Source of the DNA: Arcobacter sp. F155
GTDB taxonomy: Bacteria > Campylobacterota > Campylobacteria > Campylobacterales > Arcobacteraceae
DNA: 64,000 nucleotides
Assembly: GCF_004116455.1 (NCBI RefSeq)
Contig: NZ_PDJU01000002.1
Location: 340,001 to 404,000, forward strand
Direction of reading: 5' to 3'
In this document: positions 18,870 through 29,470 of the stretch, piece after piece
Layout of the letters: every line of letters begins with the position of its first letter
How positions within the stretch are numbered: the first letter of the stretch is position 1
Notes under the pieces: generated by a model
Told to the model about the DNA's origin: nothing
The model's input: only the letters and a program-made list of their open reading frames with translations
Databases searched by the model: none
Program-made: the position numbers and the translations under genes

Positions 18870-19580
18870 TTATGAAGTAATTGCGTCATGCCATTGAACT
18901 AAACTTAATCTATATCCAGACTTCACTTCTAGTACTTCATGGGTGAAAAATGGGTTACTTAAAAAGACAATCATTTCCCCTGCTTTAGGCTTGTATTTAA
19001 TAACTTCACCTTTTTCATCATAAAGAAAGTTGAAAACTAACTCTCCTCCGCTAAAAGTATTAAAATCTTCATTGTCTTCACATGATGTAGCAAAAAATAC
19101 AGTTGTAAGTTTTCTATTTATAGCTACATTTTTAAAACCAACTAATTCATCATCTTTATAAATCATATTTGAATCATCACTATGAGCTTTATAAAATGAA
19201 CCTTTTAAATACTCTAAAACTTGCACTTTTGTACTAGTTGTTAAAGCTAGTGAAAAATACTCTTCAATTTGCTTTTGTACTTCTAAAAATCTTTTTTTAT
19301 AAATTGATTTGTATTCATCATCCAGTTTATAAATTTTTGTTTTTCTAATACTTTTATCTGTATAGTTTAAATAGTTTTCTTTTTTGATTTTTGCATCTAT
19401 ATAATCATCTTCTTTTTTAACGCTTCTAATAAGCCCATCACAAATTTTAGGTGATAAAAAATCTTTGATAATTAAAAAAGGATAATCATAATAAGGGTTT
19501 GGAAGTAATTTAACTTCTAAATCAAAATCATTTAGTCTTCTATCACAAAAGACAAAGTTACTAATTTGATCTAAATTCAA
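18870..19580 (-). CDS. 2-oxoglutarate/Fe(II)-dependent oxygenase
   Basis: A 236-residue protein of the prolyl 4-hydroxylase-like fold. The iron triad is His133 and Asp135 (YKAHSDDS) and His214 (FFTHEVLEV); Arg224 in SGYRLSLVQW would bind 2-oxoglutarate. FSGGELVF and PKAGEMIVF are characteristic strands of the double-stranded beta helix. The substrate, a protein side chain or small molecule, is unknown. No obvious operon partner. Confidence 0.82.
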   Translation of the reverse strand: MNLDQISNFVFCDRRLNDFDLEVKLLPNPYYDYPFLIIKDFLSPKICDGLIRSVKKEDDYIDAKIKKENYLNYTDKSIRKTKIYKLDDEYKSIYKKRFLEVQKQIEEYFSLALTTSTKVQVLEYLKGSFYKAHSDDSNMIYKDDELVGFKNVAINRKLTTVFFATSCEDNEDFNTFSGGELVFNFLYDEKGEVIKYKPKAGEMIVFLSNPFFTHEVLEVKSGYRLSLVQWHDAITS

Positions 19581-19661
19581 GCTTTTTCCTAAGATTTAAA
19601 GTATGGAATTATAATCTAAAAAAAAAGTTTTTTACTAAATTTAATCTTAAAAAGTTTTAGG

Positions 19662-19687
19662 AGCCTAGAAACTCTTATTTCTAGGCT
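19662..19687 (-). terminator. Hairpin terminator between the MoCF-domain and oxygenase genes
   Basis: A perfect 10-bp stem (AGCCTAGAAA at 19662-19671 and TTTCTAGGCT at 19678-19687) with a 6-base loop, 13 bases past the end of the minus-strand gene at 19700. The better T run follows the stem on the plus strand, but the flanking genes are minus-strand, so it is assigned to them. Confidence 0.6.
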
Positions 19688-19699
19688 TTTTAGGTGAGT

Positions 19700-20464
19700 T
19701 TATTTTATTTTATTTGTATCTTCAAGAATATATTTTATATTTTTTTCTTCACAAAAATCTATAAATTCTTGAAAACTATTATCTAAAAGAGTTTGCTCTA
19801 AAGAGCTTAGTGATAAGACAACTTGTCTTTTATCATCAATTATTTTAGGTAGAGATGAAAGTTCAATATCACTTGGAAGTTCTTTCATAAGTGAAATCAA
19901 ATCATTTTCTCCACAAAAAGCAGTTAATGTTTTTCTATATTTTACTAAGTCATTTTTAGAATAGTGTTTGTCTAAAGCTTCAATTACCATTGCTTGGCTC
20001 ATTGAAGGAAAACCTGGTGTAAAAAAGAACCTATCATCTAAATAAAAGCCTGCTACATTGTTTACTACATTTTTAAGTAACTTTGCATTTATAGGAAGAT
20101 TTCCCATCTCTATTCTATGAGGATAAGCTTCATCACCAAATTGATTTATAATAAGCTCTTGTGCTTTTTCATGGTATTCCATCTTCCCATCACGAAATAC
20201 CTTTGCAGCTATTTGTCTAGTATAATCATCAGGAGTAGCACCAATACCACCATAAGAGAACATAACTGAGTTTTCATCAGCCTTTATAAGATTATAAATG
20301 TTTTCCATTAGTTTGGTGTCATCTTCTATTACAAATGAGGCTTTGTGAGTCCAACCTCGCTTTAGAAGTTGTTCATTTAAGAAAGCAAAATGGGCATCCT
20401 TTCGACGCCCATTTAAAAGTTCTGTACCAATAATTACTGAGTAAAAATTAGGTTTTTTAATCAT
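19700..20464 (-). CDS. MoCF-domain (CinA/MoaB-like) protein
   Basis: A 254-residue protein with a molybdopterin-binding-like (MoCF) N-terminal domain: IIGTELLNGRRKDAHFAFLNEQL, VMFSYGGIGATPDDYTRQ and FFTPGFPSMSQAM. This is the first domain of CinA; the C-terminal amidase domain of full CinA is absent. GGIGATPDD is the ligand-binding loop. Its function in such stand-alone proteins is not settled. It begins 2 bases after adk ends, so the two are co-transcribed. Confidence 0.82.
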   Translation of the reverse strand: MIKKPNFYSVIIGTELLNGRRKDAHFAFLNEQLLKRGWTHKASFVIEDDTKLMENIYNLIKADENSVMFSYGGIGATPDDYTRQIAAKVFRDGKMEYHEKAQELIINQFGDEAYPHRIEMGNLPINAKLLKNVVNNVAGFYLDDRFFFTPGFPSMSQAMVIEALDKHYSKNDLVKYRKTLTAFCGENDLISLMKELPSDIELSSLPKIIDDKRQVVLSLSSLEQTLLDNSFQEFIDFCEEKNIKYILEDTNKIK

Positions 20465-20466
20465 TG

Positions 20467-21051
20467 TTATACTCTTGATTGAATAAAGTTATCCATTTCA
20501 TCAACAATTTCTTCAATTGTTCCTTCACCTGAGATTACTTTTAAAACATCTTGTTTTGTATAAAATGATTTAATCTCTGCAAGTGGTTCAATATATAGTT
20601 TCATTCTATTTAAAAATACTTCTTCATTATCATCAGCTCTAACAACCTCAGCATCCGCTGCTCTTCCTAAAACTCTTTTAAAGGCAGTATCTTGAGAAAC
20701 CTCAACTTCTATTACATTTGTTAGCTCAACTTCACTTTCATTTTTTAGATACTTATCTAACTCAGTCATTTGCTCAATTGATCTTGGATATCCATCAATT
20801 ACAACAATATCAGTTGAAGCATTTTTAATAGCAGTTACAATAGTTTCAATTACAATTTCAATAGGTACAATTAAACCCTTTGATACAAAAGAGTCAATCT
20901 CTTTTCCTCTTTGGCTACCACTTGCAATCTCTGCTCTTAACATATCTCCAGTTGAATAATGAGTGATATTATCGTGTTTACTTGCAATTAGTTCAGCATC
21001 TGTAGTTTTACCAGAACCAGGAGCTCCAATTATTAAAAATAGTTTCTTCAA
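20467..21051 (-). CDS. adk: Adenylate kinase
   Basis: A 194-residue cytoplasmic enzyme that interconverts ATP and AMP with two ADP. P-loop GAPGSGKT at 8-15, AMP-site HYSTGDMLRAEI, and DGYPRSIEQM are visible. The LID is short (RAADAEVVRADDNEEVFLNRM), with no zinc-finger cysteines, which accounts for the short length. First gene of an adk/MoCF unit. Confidence 0.94.
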   Translation of the reverse strand: MKKLFLIIGAPGSGKTTDAELIASKHDNITHYSTGDMLRAEIASGSQRGKEIDSFVSKGLIVPIEIVIETIVTAIKNASTDIVVIDGYPRSIEQMTELDKYLKNESEVELTNVIEVEVSQDTAFKRVLGRAADAEVVRADDNEEVFLNRMKLYIEPLAEIKSFYTKQDVLKVISGEGTIEEIVDEMDNFIQSRV

Positions 21052-21132
21052 ATATAGTTCCTTTTAAATATTGTTATGAATTAAAAGCAGCTATTATATC
21101 TACATCTTTCTTATTTTTAGAAGAGATGAAGT

Positions 21133-22893
21133 CTAGCTTTGTAAGCTTGCTCCATTACTTTTTCTTCTTTGGTGATACTTTTTATCTATCACTATACTTT
21201 TTTGTTTTTCTTTTCTATTTTTATCTTTTTCAACATAGATTTTCTTTCTTGTTTCTGGGTCCATCTCTGTGTAATACATAACAGAAGAGTAAGTCCCTGG
21301 TGTTGGTGTGAAAACCTGTGCTTGTTCTGGGTTCATTTTTAATTCATGGGTTGTAAACTGTTTTAACTCATGCATATCTTTTTCTTCACAACCTGGATGT
21401 GCTGCAATTAAGTAGTAAGTTAAGAACTGTTTTTTACCAGCTTCTTTATTTAATCTATCATACATCTTTTTAAACTCAATAAGTGGTTGTTTTCCAGGTT
21501 TCCCCATAAGCTTTAAAACTCTATCTGAAGTATGTTCAGGTGCTACTTTCATTTGTCCAGAAATATGATGATTTACAAGCTCTTTTAAATACTCATATCC
21601 ATGTTTTTTATCTGCTGGAATAAAGTCATATCTTAAACCTGATGCAACAAAGGCTTTTTTTACACCGGGAACTTTTCTAATGTCTCTTAAAAGATTTAAG
21701 TGTCTACTATGGTCAACTTTCATAACTCTACAAAGTCTATCATAATCAACACATCTAATCTCAGCACATGTTCCTTTTTTAAGTTTTTTATTACACTCAT
21801 ACCCATACATATTTGCAGTTGGTCCACCAACATCAGAAATAACACCTTTAAAATCTTTATCTTGTGTAAACTCTTTTGCTTCACTTAGAATATTTTTTTC
21901 ACTTCTTGTTCTAATAGTTCTACCTTGGTGAACTCCAATAGCACAGAAGTTACACTCACCCCAACACCCATGGTGAGTCTGAATAGAGAATTTAATAGTC
22001 TCTAAACATTTAACCTTACCTTGTGGTTTATGATATGGATGTAAATCTCTAATATAATCATATGAAGCTACCTCATCCATCTCTTTTTCATCTAGATAAT
22101 CACATGGAGGATTTTGAATAGCATATCTTGTATCTACTTTTTGACAAAGTCCCTTTGCAGAGATTGGGTCATTGTTTTTATAAAAATCATCAAAAAGGTC
22201 TATATATTTCTCTTTATCTTCTAAACACTCTTGGTGGGAAGGTAGTTGTAAAAACTCTTCAACTGGTTCTTTAGAAATATAACAAACTCCCCTAACCTCT
22301 CTTGGGTCTTTTCCATCTCTTAAAGCAGTTGAAAACTCTCTTATTGCAACTTCACCCATTCCATAAATTAGATAATCAGCTTTTGCATCAAATAAAATAG
22401 GTTTTCTTAATTTATTTGTCCAAAAGTCATAGTGAGTAACTCTTCTTAAACTAGCTTCAATACCACCTAAAACAATTGGAACTGTGTTTTTAAAATGTCT
22501 TCTAATTAAATTTGTATAAACTAAAGTAGCTCTATCTGGTCTTTTGTCATTTTTCCCACCAGGAGTGTAGTCATCGTTGTTTCTAAACTTTTTAGTTGCA
22601 GTGTAGTTTGATACCATAGAGTCAATACTTCCACCACTAACTCCCCAGTATAATTTTGGTTCACCTAATCTTTTTACATCTTCATTTTTAATATCAGGTT
22701 GACCTATAATTCCTACTTTAAAGCCTAAAGCTTCTAGGATTCTTCCAACAACGGCAACACCAATAAATGGAGAATCAATATATGCATCCCCACTTACTAG
22801 TATTACATCACATTGGTCCCATCCTAAAGCATCCATCTCTTTTCTTGTAGTAGGTAGAAATTTTTGTTCTTTTTGTTTGTTATTGGCACTCAT
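21133..22893 (-). CDS. YgiQ family radical SAM protein
   Basis: A 586-residue protein of the YgiQ/UPF0313 family. N-terminal part (about 20-290) resembles a B12-binding-like fold (DVILVSGDAYIDSPFIG, VVLGGIEASLRR), then the radical SAM core with CWGECNFC (Cys310, Cys314, Cys317) and a basic C-terminal tail. The biochemical reaction is unknown. Single gene with no close partner. Confidence 0.9.
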   Translation of the reverse strand: MSANNKQKEQKFLPTTRKEMDALGWDQCDVILVSGDAYIDSPFIGVAVVGRILEALGFKVGIIGQPDIKNEDVKRLGEPKLYWGVSGGSIDSMVSNYTATKKFRNNDDYTPGGKNDKRPDRATLVYTNLIRRHFKNTVPIVLGGIEASLRRVTHYDFWTNKLRKPILFDAKADYLIYGMGEVAIREFSTALRDGKDPREVRGVCYISKEPVEEFLQLPSHQECLEDKEKYIDLFDDFYKNNDPISAKGLCQKVDTRYAIQNPPCDYLDEKEMDEVASYDYIRDLHPYHKPQGKVKCLETIKFSIQTHHGCWGECNFCAIGVHQGRTIRTRSEKNILSEAKEFTQDKDFKGVISDVGGPTANMYGYECNKKLKKGTCAEIRCVDYDRLCRVMKVDHSRHLNLLRDIRKVPGVKKAFVASGLRYDFIPADKKHGYEYLKELVNHHISGQMKVAPEHTSDRVLKLMGKPGKQPLIEFKKMYDRLNKEAGKKQFLTYYLIAAHPGCEEKDMHELKQFTTHELKMNPEQAQVFTPTPGTYSSVMYYTEMDPETRKKIYVEKDKNRKEKQKSIVIDKKYHQRRKSNGASLQS

Positions 22894-22971
22894 ATAAGTT
22901 TATACTTTCATTTTAATTTTTTCGTATTGTGCCAAAAGATATTTTAACCTCTCATATAAATTTATAACTAA

Positions 22972-25545
22972 TTAAACCTTCTTTGTTAAATTGTCATCAA
23001 TCTTCTTAATATCAAGCACCATTGCAACTTGAGACTCTTCATAATCACTAATATCAGCAAGACTTTCAACTAAAGTTCCAGTTCCTAAGAAGTGACTTTG
23101 TATTTGTTGAATAGAGTTTTTTTCTACAACTGAAACACTCTCTAAAGAAGAAACAAGTATTCCCACACAATGTTCTTTATTATCCTTATCATACTCTAAA
23201 AGAATAATAGTATTTAGCTCAGTATCTGTTATATCTTCTTTAATGAAACTTCTAATATCAAGTACTGAAATTAGATTGTCTTTATGTAAAACCATTCCTT
23301 TAAAAGGATTATTTTTATCCATATCGATTGATTCTTCAAGTTTATCTATAGAAATAGATTCAATAACATTTTTTGCTTCCACTGCAAGGAATTTATTACC
23401 TAAATGGAAAGTTGCTAACTCAACACAAGAGTCCGTAAACACTTTTTTTGCATTTGAGTTTAGGAACTTTGATTTTTGTTCATACTTTAAACTATCAAAA
23501 TGTTTTTCACCAATATAATTAAATACTAAACAGAAAACATCATTTACATAGTCATCTTTAGCACTTTTATACTCTCTATATCCTTGTGAACATCTAACAC
23601 CTAAAGCATAATATTTATTATCTATTTCAATAATTTCACTTTTTTGCTCACCATTTTTTAGTTCAAAAAACTTATCTTCAATATCAATAATTGAGTTTAC
23701 CTCTATATCTTTATTTGTTGAAGAAATAACCTTTTTATCCCTTGATGCAAATAAAGCGAATACTCCATCCTTTCCTTTTGGTAAGCTATCCTCTAACATA
23801 GCATGAAACTCAGGTGTAGAATCAAATACAATAGCAATTCCACCATTTATCTCATTTTGATTTTCAAAAGACCTAATAGCTGCACAATATACATATGTTG
23901 ACTCATTTGCATAAAGATTTGTCTCTTCAAAATCTGATACACAATATTTTGATGTATCTTTTAGGTTTAAAGTTTCTCCTACCCATTTTTGAGGTAAAAC
24001 TTTTCCTACTAGATAATTCTCTTTTTCATTTGAAACTGCAATTATTTTTCCACTTTTATCAAAAACAAGTAGATTTGTATATACTGTATATAAATCATTA
24101 ATATACTTTAAAATAGAAGAGATCTCTTTTTCTTTATAACTTAAAGAGTTATAGTCATCAAATGCTTTTCTAAAGTATGAAGTTAATGCCCACCATCTAC
24201 AGTCATTTGCTCTTTCATAAAGGTTTCTATCCATAATATCAATTGCTAAAGATGATAAGAACTCACTATCTTTTAAAATTGAGTTTATGATAGTTTGATT
24301 AAGGTTACTTAATGAAGAGTTTGCTTTAACTCCTGTAACTCCAATCTCACTTAAAAGAGATTTTGAAAACTCCCTATTTGAAGAGTTTAACTTACTTTGT
24401 GCAACATTACCATTCCAAATAACACGTCCAAGATTTTCTTGAATAGTTTTACTTTTATTAAATACATCTTTTAAATCTTTTGAAAAGTGTTGTTCATTTT
24501 CCATCATAGATTCAATAATTGCATCATCTGCTTTTGCTTCATTACTTTGATTACTTAAAAATGCATACTCTAAAGGAACCATGATATGTCCATACCACTT
24601 AAGTCCTTTAAAGCCTTGATAACCATTAGTTACACAAGTTTTTGCTATATAATCCCTACCACAAAAAGATACTATTTTATACTCTTCATCTAAAACTATT
24701 TCTAGCTTTGATTCTAAAGGAATATAGTCTTTATCACTTGAAGCAATTACAATTCCATCTTCATCTAAAATAGTTAAAGCCTCTTTATTTCTTGTTTCAA
24801 TTAGATTGTTAAAAATTCCTTCCATTTCATCTCTAAATCTAAAACAAAGACAAAGTACACCTAAAACCTCTGAGTCTGAATCATTTGTTTGAGTTACTTT
24901 ATATGAGTAAACTAAAGACTGCTTTTTATGTGGAATAAAATCATGGTATTGGAAAGTTTCCACATACTCATCACTTGAGTTGATTACTTTTTGAGTAAAC
25001 TCTTTATCTAACCAATCTACTTTTACATCATCGTCAAGTCTTGCTACAACTTTTCCTTTTGTATCAGCTAAAACAATATCATAGTACACAGAATATTTTT
25101 GTACATACTCTAAAAATCTTTTTTGTATCTCTTCTTTTAGTTCTACACTATCACTGTTGTATCTTGAAACAAAGTTTTGTAGGAAGTCTCTAATATCATC
25201 ATCCGTTGCTAAAAAACCAATATCAGCAGTTCTTTCAAAAAGATTTCTATTTACAATATCAATAGCAACCTGAGCTTTAAATTTCATCTCTGCAGTTGCT
25301 TTTTTAACTGTTTCATCACTTAAATGATTAAGTAGTGTAGTTGTTAAGTTTAAGAAGTTTTCTTTAGTCTTACCAATGTCGATGTGAATATCACCTAATT
25401 GACCTAAAAGTGCAAAAATATCCCAAGAGGAACTTAATCTTCCTAACTCTTCCCTATACTTATCAACATCTTCAATATGTTTAATTATAGGATAAAGTTC
25501 TTTTTTTACTTTAATACCTTTATAGTCTACTAAACTCTTTGACAT
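22972..25545 (-). CDS. Soluble tandem-sensor protein with C-terminal CheW domain
   Basis: An 857-residue protein with no membrane segment or signal peptide. It has an internal duplication: a helical segment ending in DIVNRNLFERTADIGFLATD (about 115-135) and another ending in DIMDRNLYERANDCRWWALT (about 435-455), each followed by a Cache-like sensor core (YDIVLADTKGKVVARLDDD and TNLLVFDKSGKIIAVSNEK). The last 150 residues (about 705-850) look like a CheW domain, the adaptor that joins receptors to CheA. No MCP signalling hairpin and no methylation helices. Likely a cytoplasmic input to the chemotaxis array. Single gene. Confidence 0.8.
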   Translation of the reverse strand: MSKSLVDYKGIKVKKELYPIIKHIEDVDKYREELGRLSSSWDIFALLGQLGDIHIDIGKTKENFLNLTTTLLNHLSDETVKKATAEMKFKAQVAIDIVNRNLFERTADIGFLATDDDIRDFLQNFVSRYNSDSVELKEEIQKRFLEYVQKYSVYYDIVLADTKGKVVARLDDDVKVDWLDKEFTQKVINSSDEYVETFQYHDFIPHKKQSLVYSYKVTQTNDSDSEVLGVLCLCFRFRDEMEGIFNNLIETRNKEALTILDEDGIVIASSDKDYIPLESKLEIVLDEEYKIVSFCGRDYIAKTCVTNGYQGFKGLKWYGHIMVPLEYAFLSNQSNEAKADDAIIESMMENEQHFSKDLKDVFNKSKTIQENLGRVIWNGNVAQSKLNSSNREFSKSLLSEIGVTGVKANSSLSNLNQTIINSILKDSEFLSSLAIDIMDRNLYERANDCRWWALTSYFRKAFDDYNSLSYKEKEISSILKYINDLYTVYTNLLVFDKSGKIIAVSNEKENYLVGKVLPQKWVGETLNLKDTSKYCVSDFEETNLYANESTYVYCAAIRSFENQNEINGGIAIVFDSTPEFHAMLEDSLPKGKDGVFALFASRDKKVISSTNKDIEVNSIIDIEDKFFELKNGEQKSEIIEIDNKYYALGVRCSQGYREYKSAKDDYVNDVFCLVFNYIGEKHFDSLKYEQKSKFLNSNAKKVFTDSCVELATFHLGNKFLAVEAKNVIESISIDKLEESIDMDKNNPFKGMVLHKDNLISVLDIRSFIKEDITDTELNTIILLEYDKDNKEHCVGILVSSLESVSVVEKNSIQQIQSHFLGTGTLVESLADISDYEESQVAMVLDIKKIDDNLTKKV

Positions 25546-25629
25546 TTTAGATCTCCTAAATATTTATAGGAATATCTTACTCTAAAAAGTAAGCAGTTTT
25601 TTTATACAGACTGTATATTTAGTATGCAA

Positions 25630-26436
25630 TTATAGATTTTTTTTATATCTTGCGATTTTTCTAGCTAGGGATTGAATATTAACTTTCCAATTATATTTTG
25701 TGATATCATGTTCTACAATATCAGCGTTAATATGGGAAGCTAAGGATTGAGCTTGTTCGTAGGAACTTCCTTTTTTTATTAATACTTTTTCAATATTATG
25801 TAATTGTGCATGTTCTATTAAAGCAGGTACTTCTTCTAAATCAGTAAACCTATTTTCTCTATAATAAAGATTGATTCTATATCTTTTAGCTATATAGTGC
25901 CAATAAGGCTCATACACATATATATTATAAAATTCATTTCTATCAAACTTCTTTTTTAAAGATAAAAAGAACTCATCTAACTCTTTTAATAAGACTTTAT
26001 GATTTGCTTCATAAAACTCTTTTTTATAGGACTTTAGAGTGCTTAATGTATTGTATAGATTCTTTACTAATTCACGTACTAACAAAGGGTCAGTCCAGAT
26101 ATAGTGATTAACTTTTCCATTTACTATATCTTTTTCAATTCCTTTAGATACATCAATTATTTTCATATATCTATTTTTCTTTTTGAAAAGCTCTATGTAC
26201 TTTTTTTCCTCTTCTAAACCAAGAGTCAAATATACATCACTATAATAGATTTCATTTTTAAAAAGATTTCCTCTTTTATCAAAACTTTGATATCCATCTT
26301 CAATAACTTTAATAAAAAAATCATCTTTTGCTATTTTTTGAATAAACTCTTTATGTACAGGAAAAGTAACTACGATGCTTGTTTTTGCATGTAAAAATGA
26401 GAGTAGTGACAACAATACAATAATATACTTAATCAT
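25630..26436 (-). CDS. Periplasmic zinc/manganese-binding protein, ZnuA-like
   Basis: A 268-residue cluster A-I solute-binding protein with a signal peptide (residues 1 to about 17, SFLHAKT). Candidate metal ligands: His in FPVHKEF, His in VNHYIWTDP (the HIWLDP-like motif of ZnuA), His in YEPYWHYIAKRY, and the acidic VEHD near the C terminus. No ABC permease or ATPase gene is next to it; it follows aspS by 17 bases. The metal identity is inferred. Confidence 0.78.
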   Translation of the reverse strand: MIKYIIVLLSLLSFLHAKTSIVVTFPVHKEFIQKIAKDDFFIKVIEDGYQSFDKRGNLFKNEIYYSDVYLTLGLEEEKKYIELFKKKNRYMKIIDVSKGIEKDIVNGKVNHYIWTDPLLVRELVKNLYNTLSTLKSYKKEFYEANHKVLLKELDEFFLSLKKKFDRNEFYNIYVYEPYWHYIAKRYRINLYYRENRFTDLEEVPALIEHAQLHNIEKVLIKKGSSYEQAQSLASHINADIVEHDITKYNWKVNIQSLARKIARYKKNL

Positions 26437-26453
26437 ATTGTTGCCCTTTTAAA

Positions 26454-28217
26454 TTATACTTCAGTCTTTCTAATTCTAAGACTTAATTCTTTTAATTGTT
26501 CATTATCAACAGCTGAAGGTGCAGAAGTTAATAAACATTGAGCTCTTTGAGTTTTAGGGAATGCAATTACATCTCTAATAGAATCAGTACCAGCTAATAA
26601 CATGATAAGTCTATCGAATCCCATTGCAAATCCACCATGGCTTGGTGCACCATATCTTAATGCTTCAAGTAAGAATCCAAATTTATCATTTGCTTCTTCT
26701 TGAGAGATTCCCATAAGTTCAAATACTTTTTCTTGAACTTCTTCTTTATGAATTCTGATTGAACCACCACCAAGCTCAGTACCATTTAATACGATATCAT
26801 AAGCGATTGATTCAATATCTTCTAAATCTTCTACATTATTTAAATCACATTTATCTAAGTTAGGCATAGTAAATGGATGGTGTAATGCTTTAGTTTTTCC
26901 ATCTTCAACTTCAAACATAGGGAAATCAACAACCCATACAAACTCATAAACGTCTGCTGGAATAATTTCCATTTGCTCTGCAAGATAAAGTCTAAATCTT
27001 CCCATGTAATCACATACAGTTTTCTTATCTCCAGCTCCAAAGAATACAACATCACCAACTTCTAATTCAGTTGTTTTTACGATTGCTTCTAAATCAGCTT
27101 CAGAGAAGAATTTAGTTAAAGGACCTTTTAATCCATCTTCTTTCATTTGGAAATAACCAAGACCTTTAGCTCCAAACTTTCTAACGTAATCTTCAAAACC
27201 TTTCATTTGTCTTTTAGAGAATAAGTTATCTCCATTTGGACATCTTAGAGCTTTGATTCTATTGTTTTTAGTATCTTTTGCAATATCTGCAAAGATTTCA
27301 TTTGTAGAGTTAGCAAAAATATCAATAACATCTACCATAGCCATGTCAAATCTCATATCTGGTTTATCTGAACCATATTTTTCCATAGCATCTTTGTAAG
27401 TAATTCTTGGGAAAGTAGTTGGAACATCTTTACCACAAGCTTTAAATGTATCGTGAATTAATTTTTCAGCTACTTCAATTACATCTTCTTGATTACAAAA
27501 AGACATCTCAACATCAATTTGAGTAAATTCTGGTTGTCTATCTGCTCTTAAATCTTCATCTCTAAAACATTTTGCAATTTGGAAATATTTATCAAATCCA
27601 GAAACCATTAGTAATTGTTTAAATAATTGTGGTGATTGAGGAAGTGCATAAAATTCACCTGGGTGAACTCTACTTGGAACTAAATAATCTCTTGCACCTT
27701 CTGGTGTTGATTTTGTTAAAATTGGAGTTTCTACGTCTAAGAATCCTAATTCATTTAGACAGTTTCTAACTGCGATATTTGCAGTACTTCTTAATTTAAA
27801 AATTTCAAAAGATTTTTCAGTTCTTAATTCTAAGAATCTATTTCTTAATCTAATCTCTTCATTTACTTTTTCATCACCTAAATCAAATGGCATAGGTTTT
27901 GATCTGTTTTCAATAACTAAGTCTTCTACAACAATTTCAATTTTTCCAGTAACTAAGTTAGGGTTTTCTAAACCTTCACCTCTAGCTCTTACTTTACCAG
28001 TTGCTATTAAAACAAATTCATCTCTAACACTATCAGCAACTTCCCATGCTCCTTTGTTATCAGCAGGGTCACACACAAGTTGAACTAAACCACCTCTATC
28101 TCTTAAGTCAATAAAAATAATTCCACCGTGATCTCTTCTACTGTTTACCCAACCAGCAACAGTTACAGTTTCATCTATATTCTTTTCCGTTACATCAGTA
28201 CAATAATGAGTTCTCAA
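26454..28217 (-). CDS. aspS: Aspartyl-tRNA synthetase
   Basis: A 587-residue class II synthetase. N-terminal OB-fold anticodon-binding domain (about 15-100, [21 protein letters not shown]), then the catalytic core with motif 2 [18 protein letters not shown] and motif 3 [13 protein letters not shown], with the bacterial insertion domain between. In Campylobacterota AspRS is usually non-discriminating and also charges tRNA-Asn, later amidated by GatCAB; that is family knowledge, not shown here. A -10 element lies at 28247-28252. Confidence 0.96.
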   Translation of the reverse strand: MRTHYCTDVTEKNIDETVTVAGWVNSRRDHGGIIFIDLRDRGGLVQLVCDPADNKGAWEVADSVRDEFVLIATGKVRARGEGLENPNLVTGKIEIVVEDLVIENRSKPMPFDLGDEKVNEEIRLRNRFLELRTEKSFEIFKLRSTANIAVRNCLNELGFLDVETPILTKSTPEGARDYLVPSRVHPGEFYALPQSPQLFKQLLMVSGFDKYFQIAKCFRDEDLRADRQPEFTQIDVEMSFCNQEDVIEVAEKLIHDTFKACGKDVPTTFPRITYKDAMEKYGSDKPDMRFDMAMVDVIDIFANSTNEIFADIAKDTKNNRIKALRCPNGDNLFSKRQMKGFEDYVRKFGAKGLGYFQMKEDGLKGPLTKFFSEADLEAIVKTTELEVGDVVFFGAGDKKTVCDYMGRFRLYLAEQMEIIPADVYEFVWVVDFPMFEVEDGKTKALHHPFTMPNLDKCDLNNVEDLEDIESIAYDIVLNGTELGGGSIRIHKEEVQEKVFELMGISQEEANDKFGFLLEALRYGAPSHGGFAMGFDRLIMLLAGTDSIRDVIAFPKTQRAQCLLTSAPSAVDNEQLKELSLRIRKTEV

Positions 28218-28246
28218 TTCTTACTCCGTTTCTATAAATATTCGCG

Positions 28247-28252
28247 ATTATA
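28247..28252 (-). promoter_or_regulatory. -10 element before aspS with GC-rich discriminator
   Basis: On the minus strand TATAAT is followed by CGCGAA, about 30 bases before the aspS ATG. No good -35 was found. The GC-rich discriminator resembles those before rpsJ and valS. Confidence 0.5.
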
Positions 28253-28264
28253 TCGAAAGATTTC

Positions 28265-29470
28265 TTAATTTTCTAATTGCTGTTTTTTTAAAAGCTCTTG
28301 CTCTGCTTTGGCTTTTTTCTCTTCTTGTTTTTGAATAAGAGTGTTATATGTTTCTTCTAAAGCTGTATCAATATCAGTCACTTCTTTAAAGCCATAAGAA
28401 GTTCCTCTATAAAGTATTGGTTCATATTTAACTTGATTGTCTTCAATCTCTGTTTGAATGATTTTTTTGTTTTCATCTGTATCTAAATTCATTAAATATT
28501 CTGCTCCAACTAAAGATGAATAATCAACCCAGTTGTAAATAATATCTGCACCTAATAAATCTGCATACTCTTCAATAAAACTATCAACTTTTCCAATAGA
28601 GTTTACTACAAAAAGATTTGTTCTATCTCTTGGTTGTGTTAACTTTACAAGCAAAGGGTTATAGTTTAATTGTGTAGATAAAACTCTAATTGGATCAATC
28701 TCATATGCTGTTAATTGAGATAAAATAATTGATGTTTTAATAATTGGTGTATTTAATAAAACAGTATTATATGCTATTCTCTCATCATTCATGATATATT
28801 GATATTTATTGTTTGTTCTTTGTATCTCTTTAGTTATTGGTTCAGTATCAATAAACTCATTGTTATATAAATCTTTTAACTTGTTTCCTAAATAAGATGG
28901 TACATAAAACATAGTACTTTTTTCACTTGATAAAGTTTTTAAAAGTTTCACTTGTCTTTCATAAGAGATTCCACCAAATACAAAGTTATCTTTAGCAAAA
29001 GCTACTTCACTTTTATTGATTAAAGGAAAATATACTTTAGCAAAATGTAAAGCATGGGTTCTATTTAGTATTTCATATCCATTTTGAGTAAATAGTGTGA
29101 TTACTTTTTTGAAACCTTGCTCTTCAATTTTTTTAATTTGAGTTAGGATATTAATATTGCTTTCATCATAACTATCAAATGCCTCTATTTCAAACTCTTT
29201 GTTATTGTAAATTAAATAAGCCATAACAGCATTTACAGTTGATTTAGCATACTTACCAACTATTTTTGATGGATAAAGTACTGCAATTTTATTTGCACCT
29301 TTTTCATCTGCTACAACTGGCTCTTTTTCAATGGCATCTTCATAAACTTCTTGGGGTTGAGTATAAACAGTCTCTTTAACTTCTTGCTTTTGTGAAGTAG
29401 TAACTTTTCCTTTAGGTGCACACCCTACTATGAAAAAACCTACTAATACTAATAAAATTATATTTTTCAA
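28265..29470 (-). CDS. LpoA-like lipoprotein with periplasmic-binding-protein fold
   Basis: A 401-residue lipoprotein: signal sequence with lipobox VGCA (Cys17). After a Lys/Glu/Val-rich linker to about residue 58, the part KIAVLYPSKIVGKYAKSTVNAVMAYL begins a type 1 periplasmic-binding-protein fold like LppC/LpoA, the outer membrane activator of a penicillin-binding protein. It is shorter than LpoA and lacks the N-terminal TPR domain. The C terminus is a charged helix (about 380-401). Its start overlaps the end of the uracil-DNA glycosylase gene by 4 bases. Confidence 0.7.
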   Translation of the reverse strand: MKNIILLVLVGFFIVGCAPKGKVTTSQKQEVKETVYTQPQEVYEDAIEKEPVVADEKGANKIAVLYPSKIVGKYAKSTVNAVMAYLIYNNKEFEIEAFDSYDESNINILTQIKKIEEQGFKKVITLFTQNGYEILNRTHALHFAKVYFPLINKSEVAFAKDNFVFGGISYERQVKLLKTLSSEKSTMFYVPSYLGNKLKDLYNNEFIDTEPITKEIQRTNNKYQYIMNDERIAYNTVLLNTPIIKTSIILSQLTAYEIDPIRVLSTQLNYNPLLVKLTQPRDRTNLFVVNSIGKVDSFIEEYADLLGADIIYNWVDYSSLVGAEYLMNLDTDENKKIIQTEIEDNQVKYEPILYRGTSYGFKEVTDIDTALEETYNTLIQKQEEKKAKAEQELLKKQQLEN

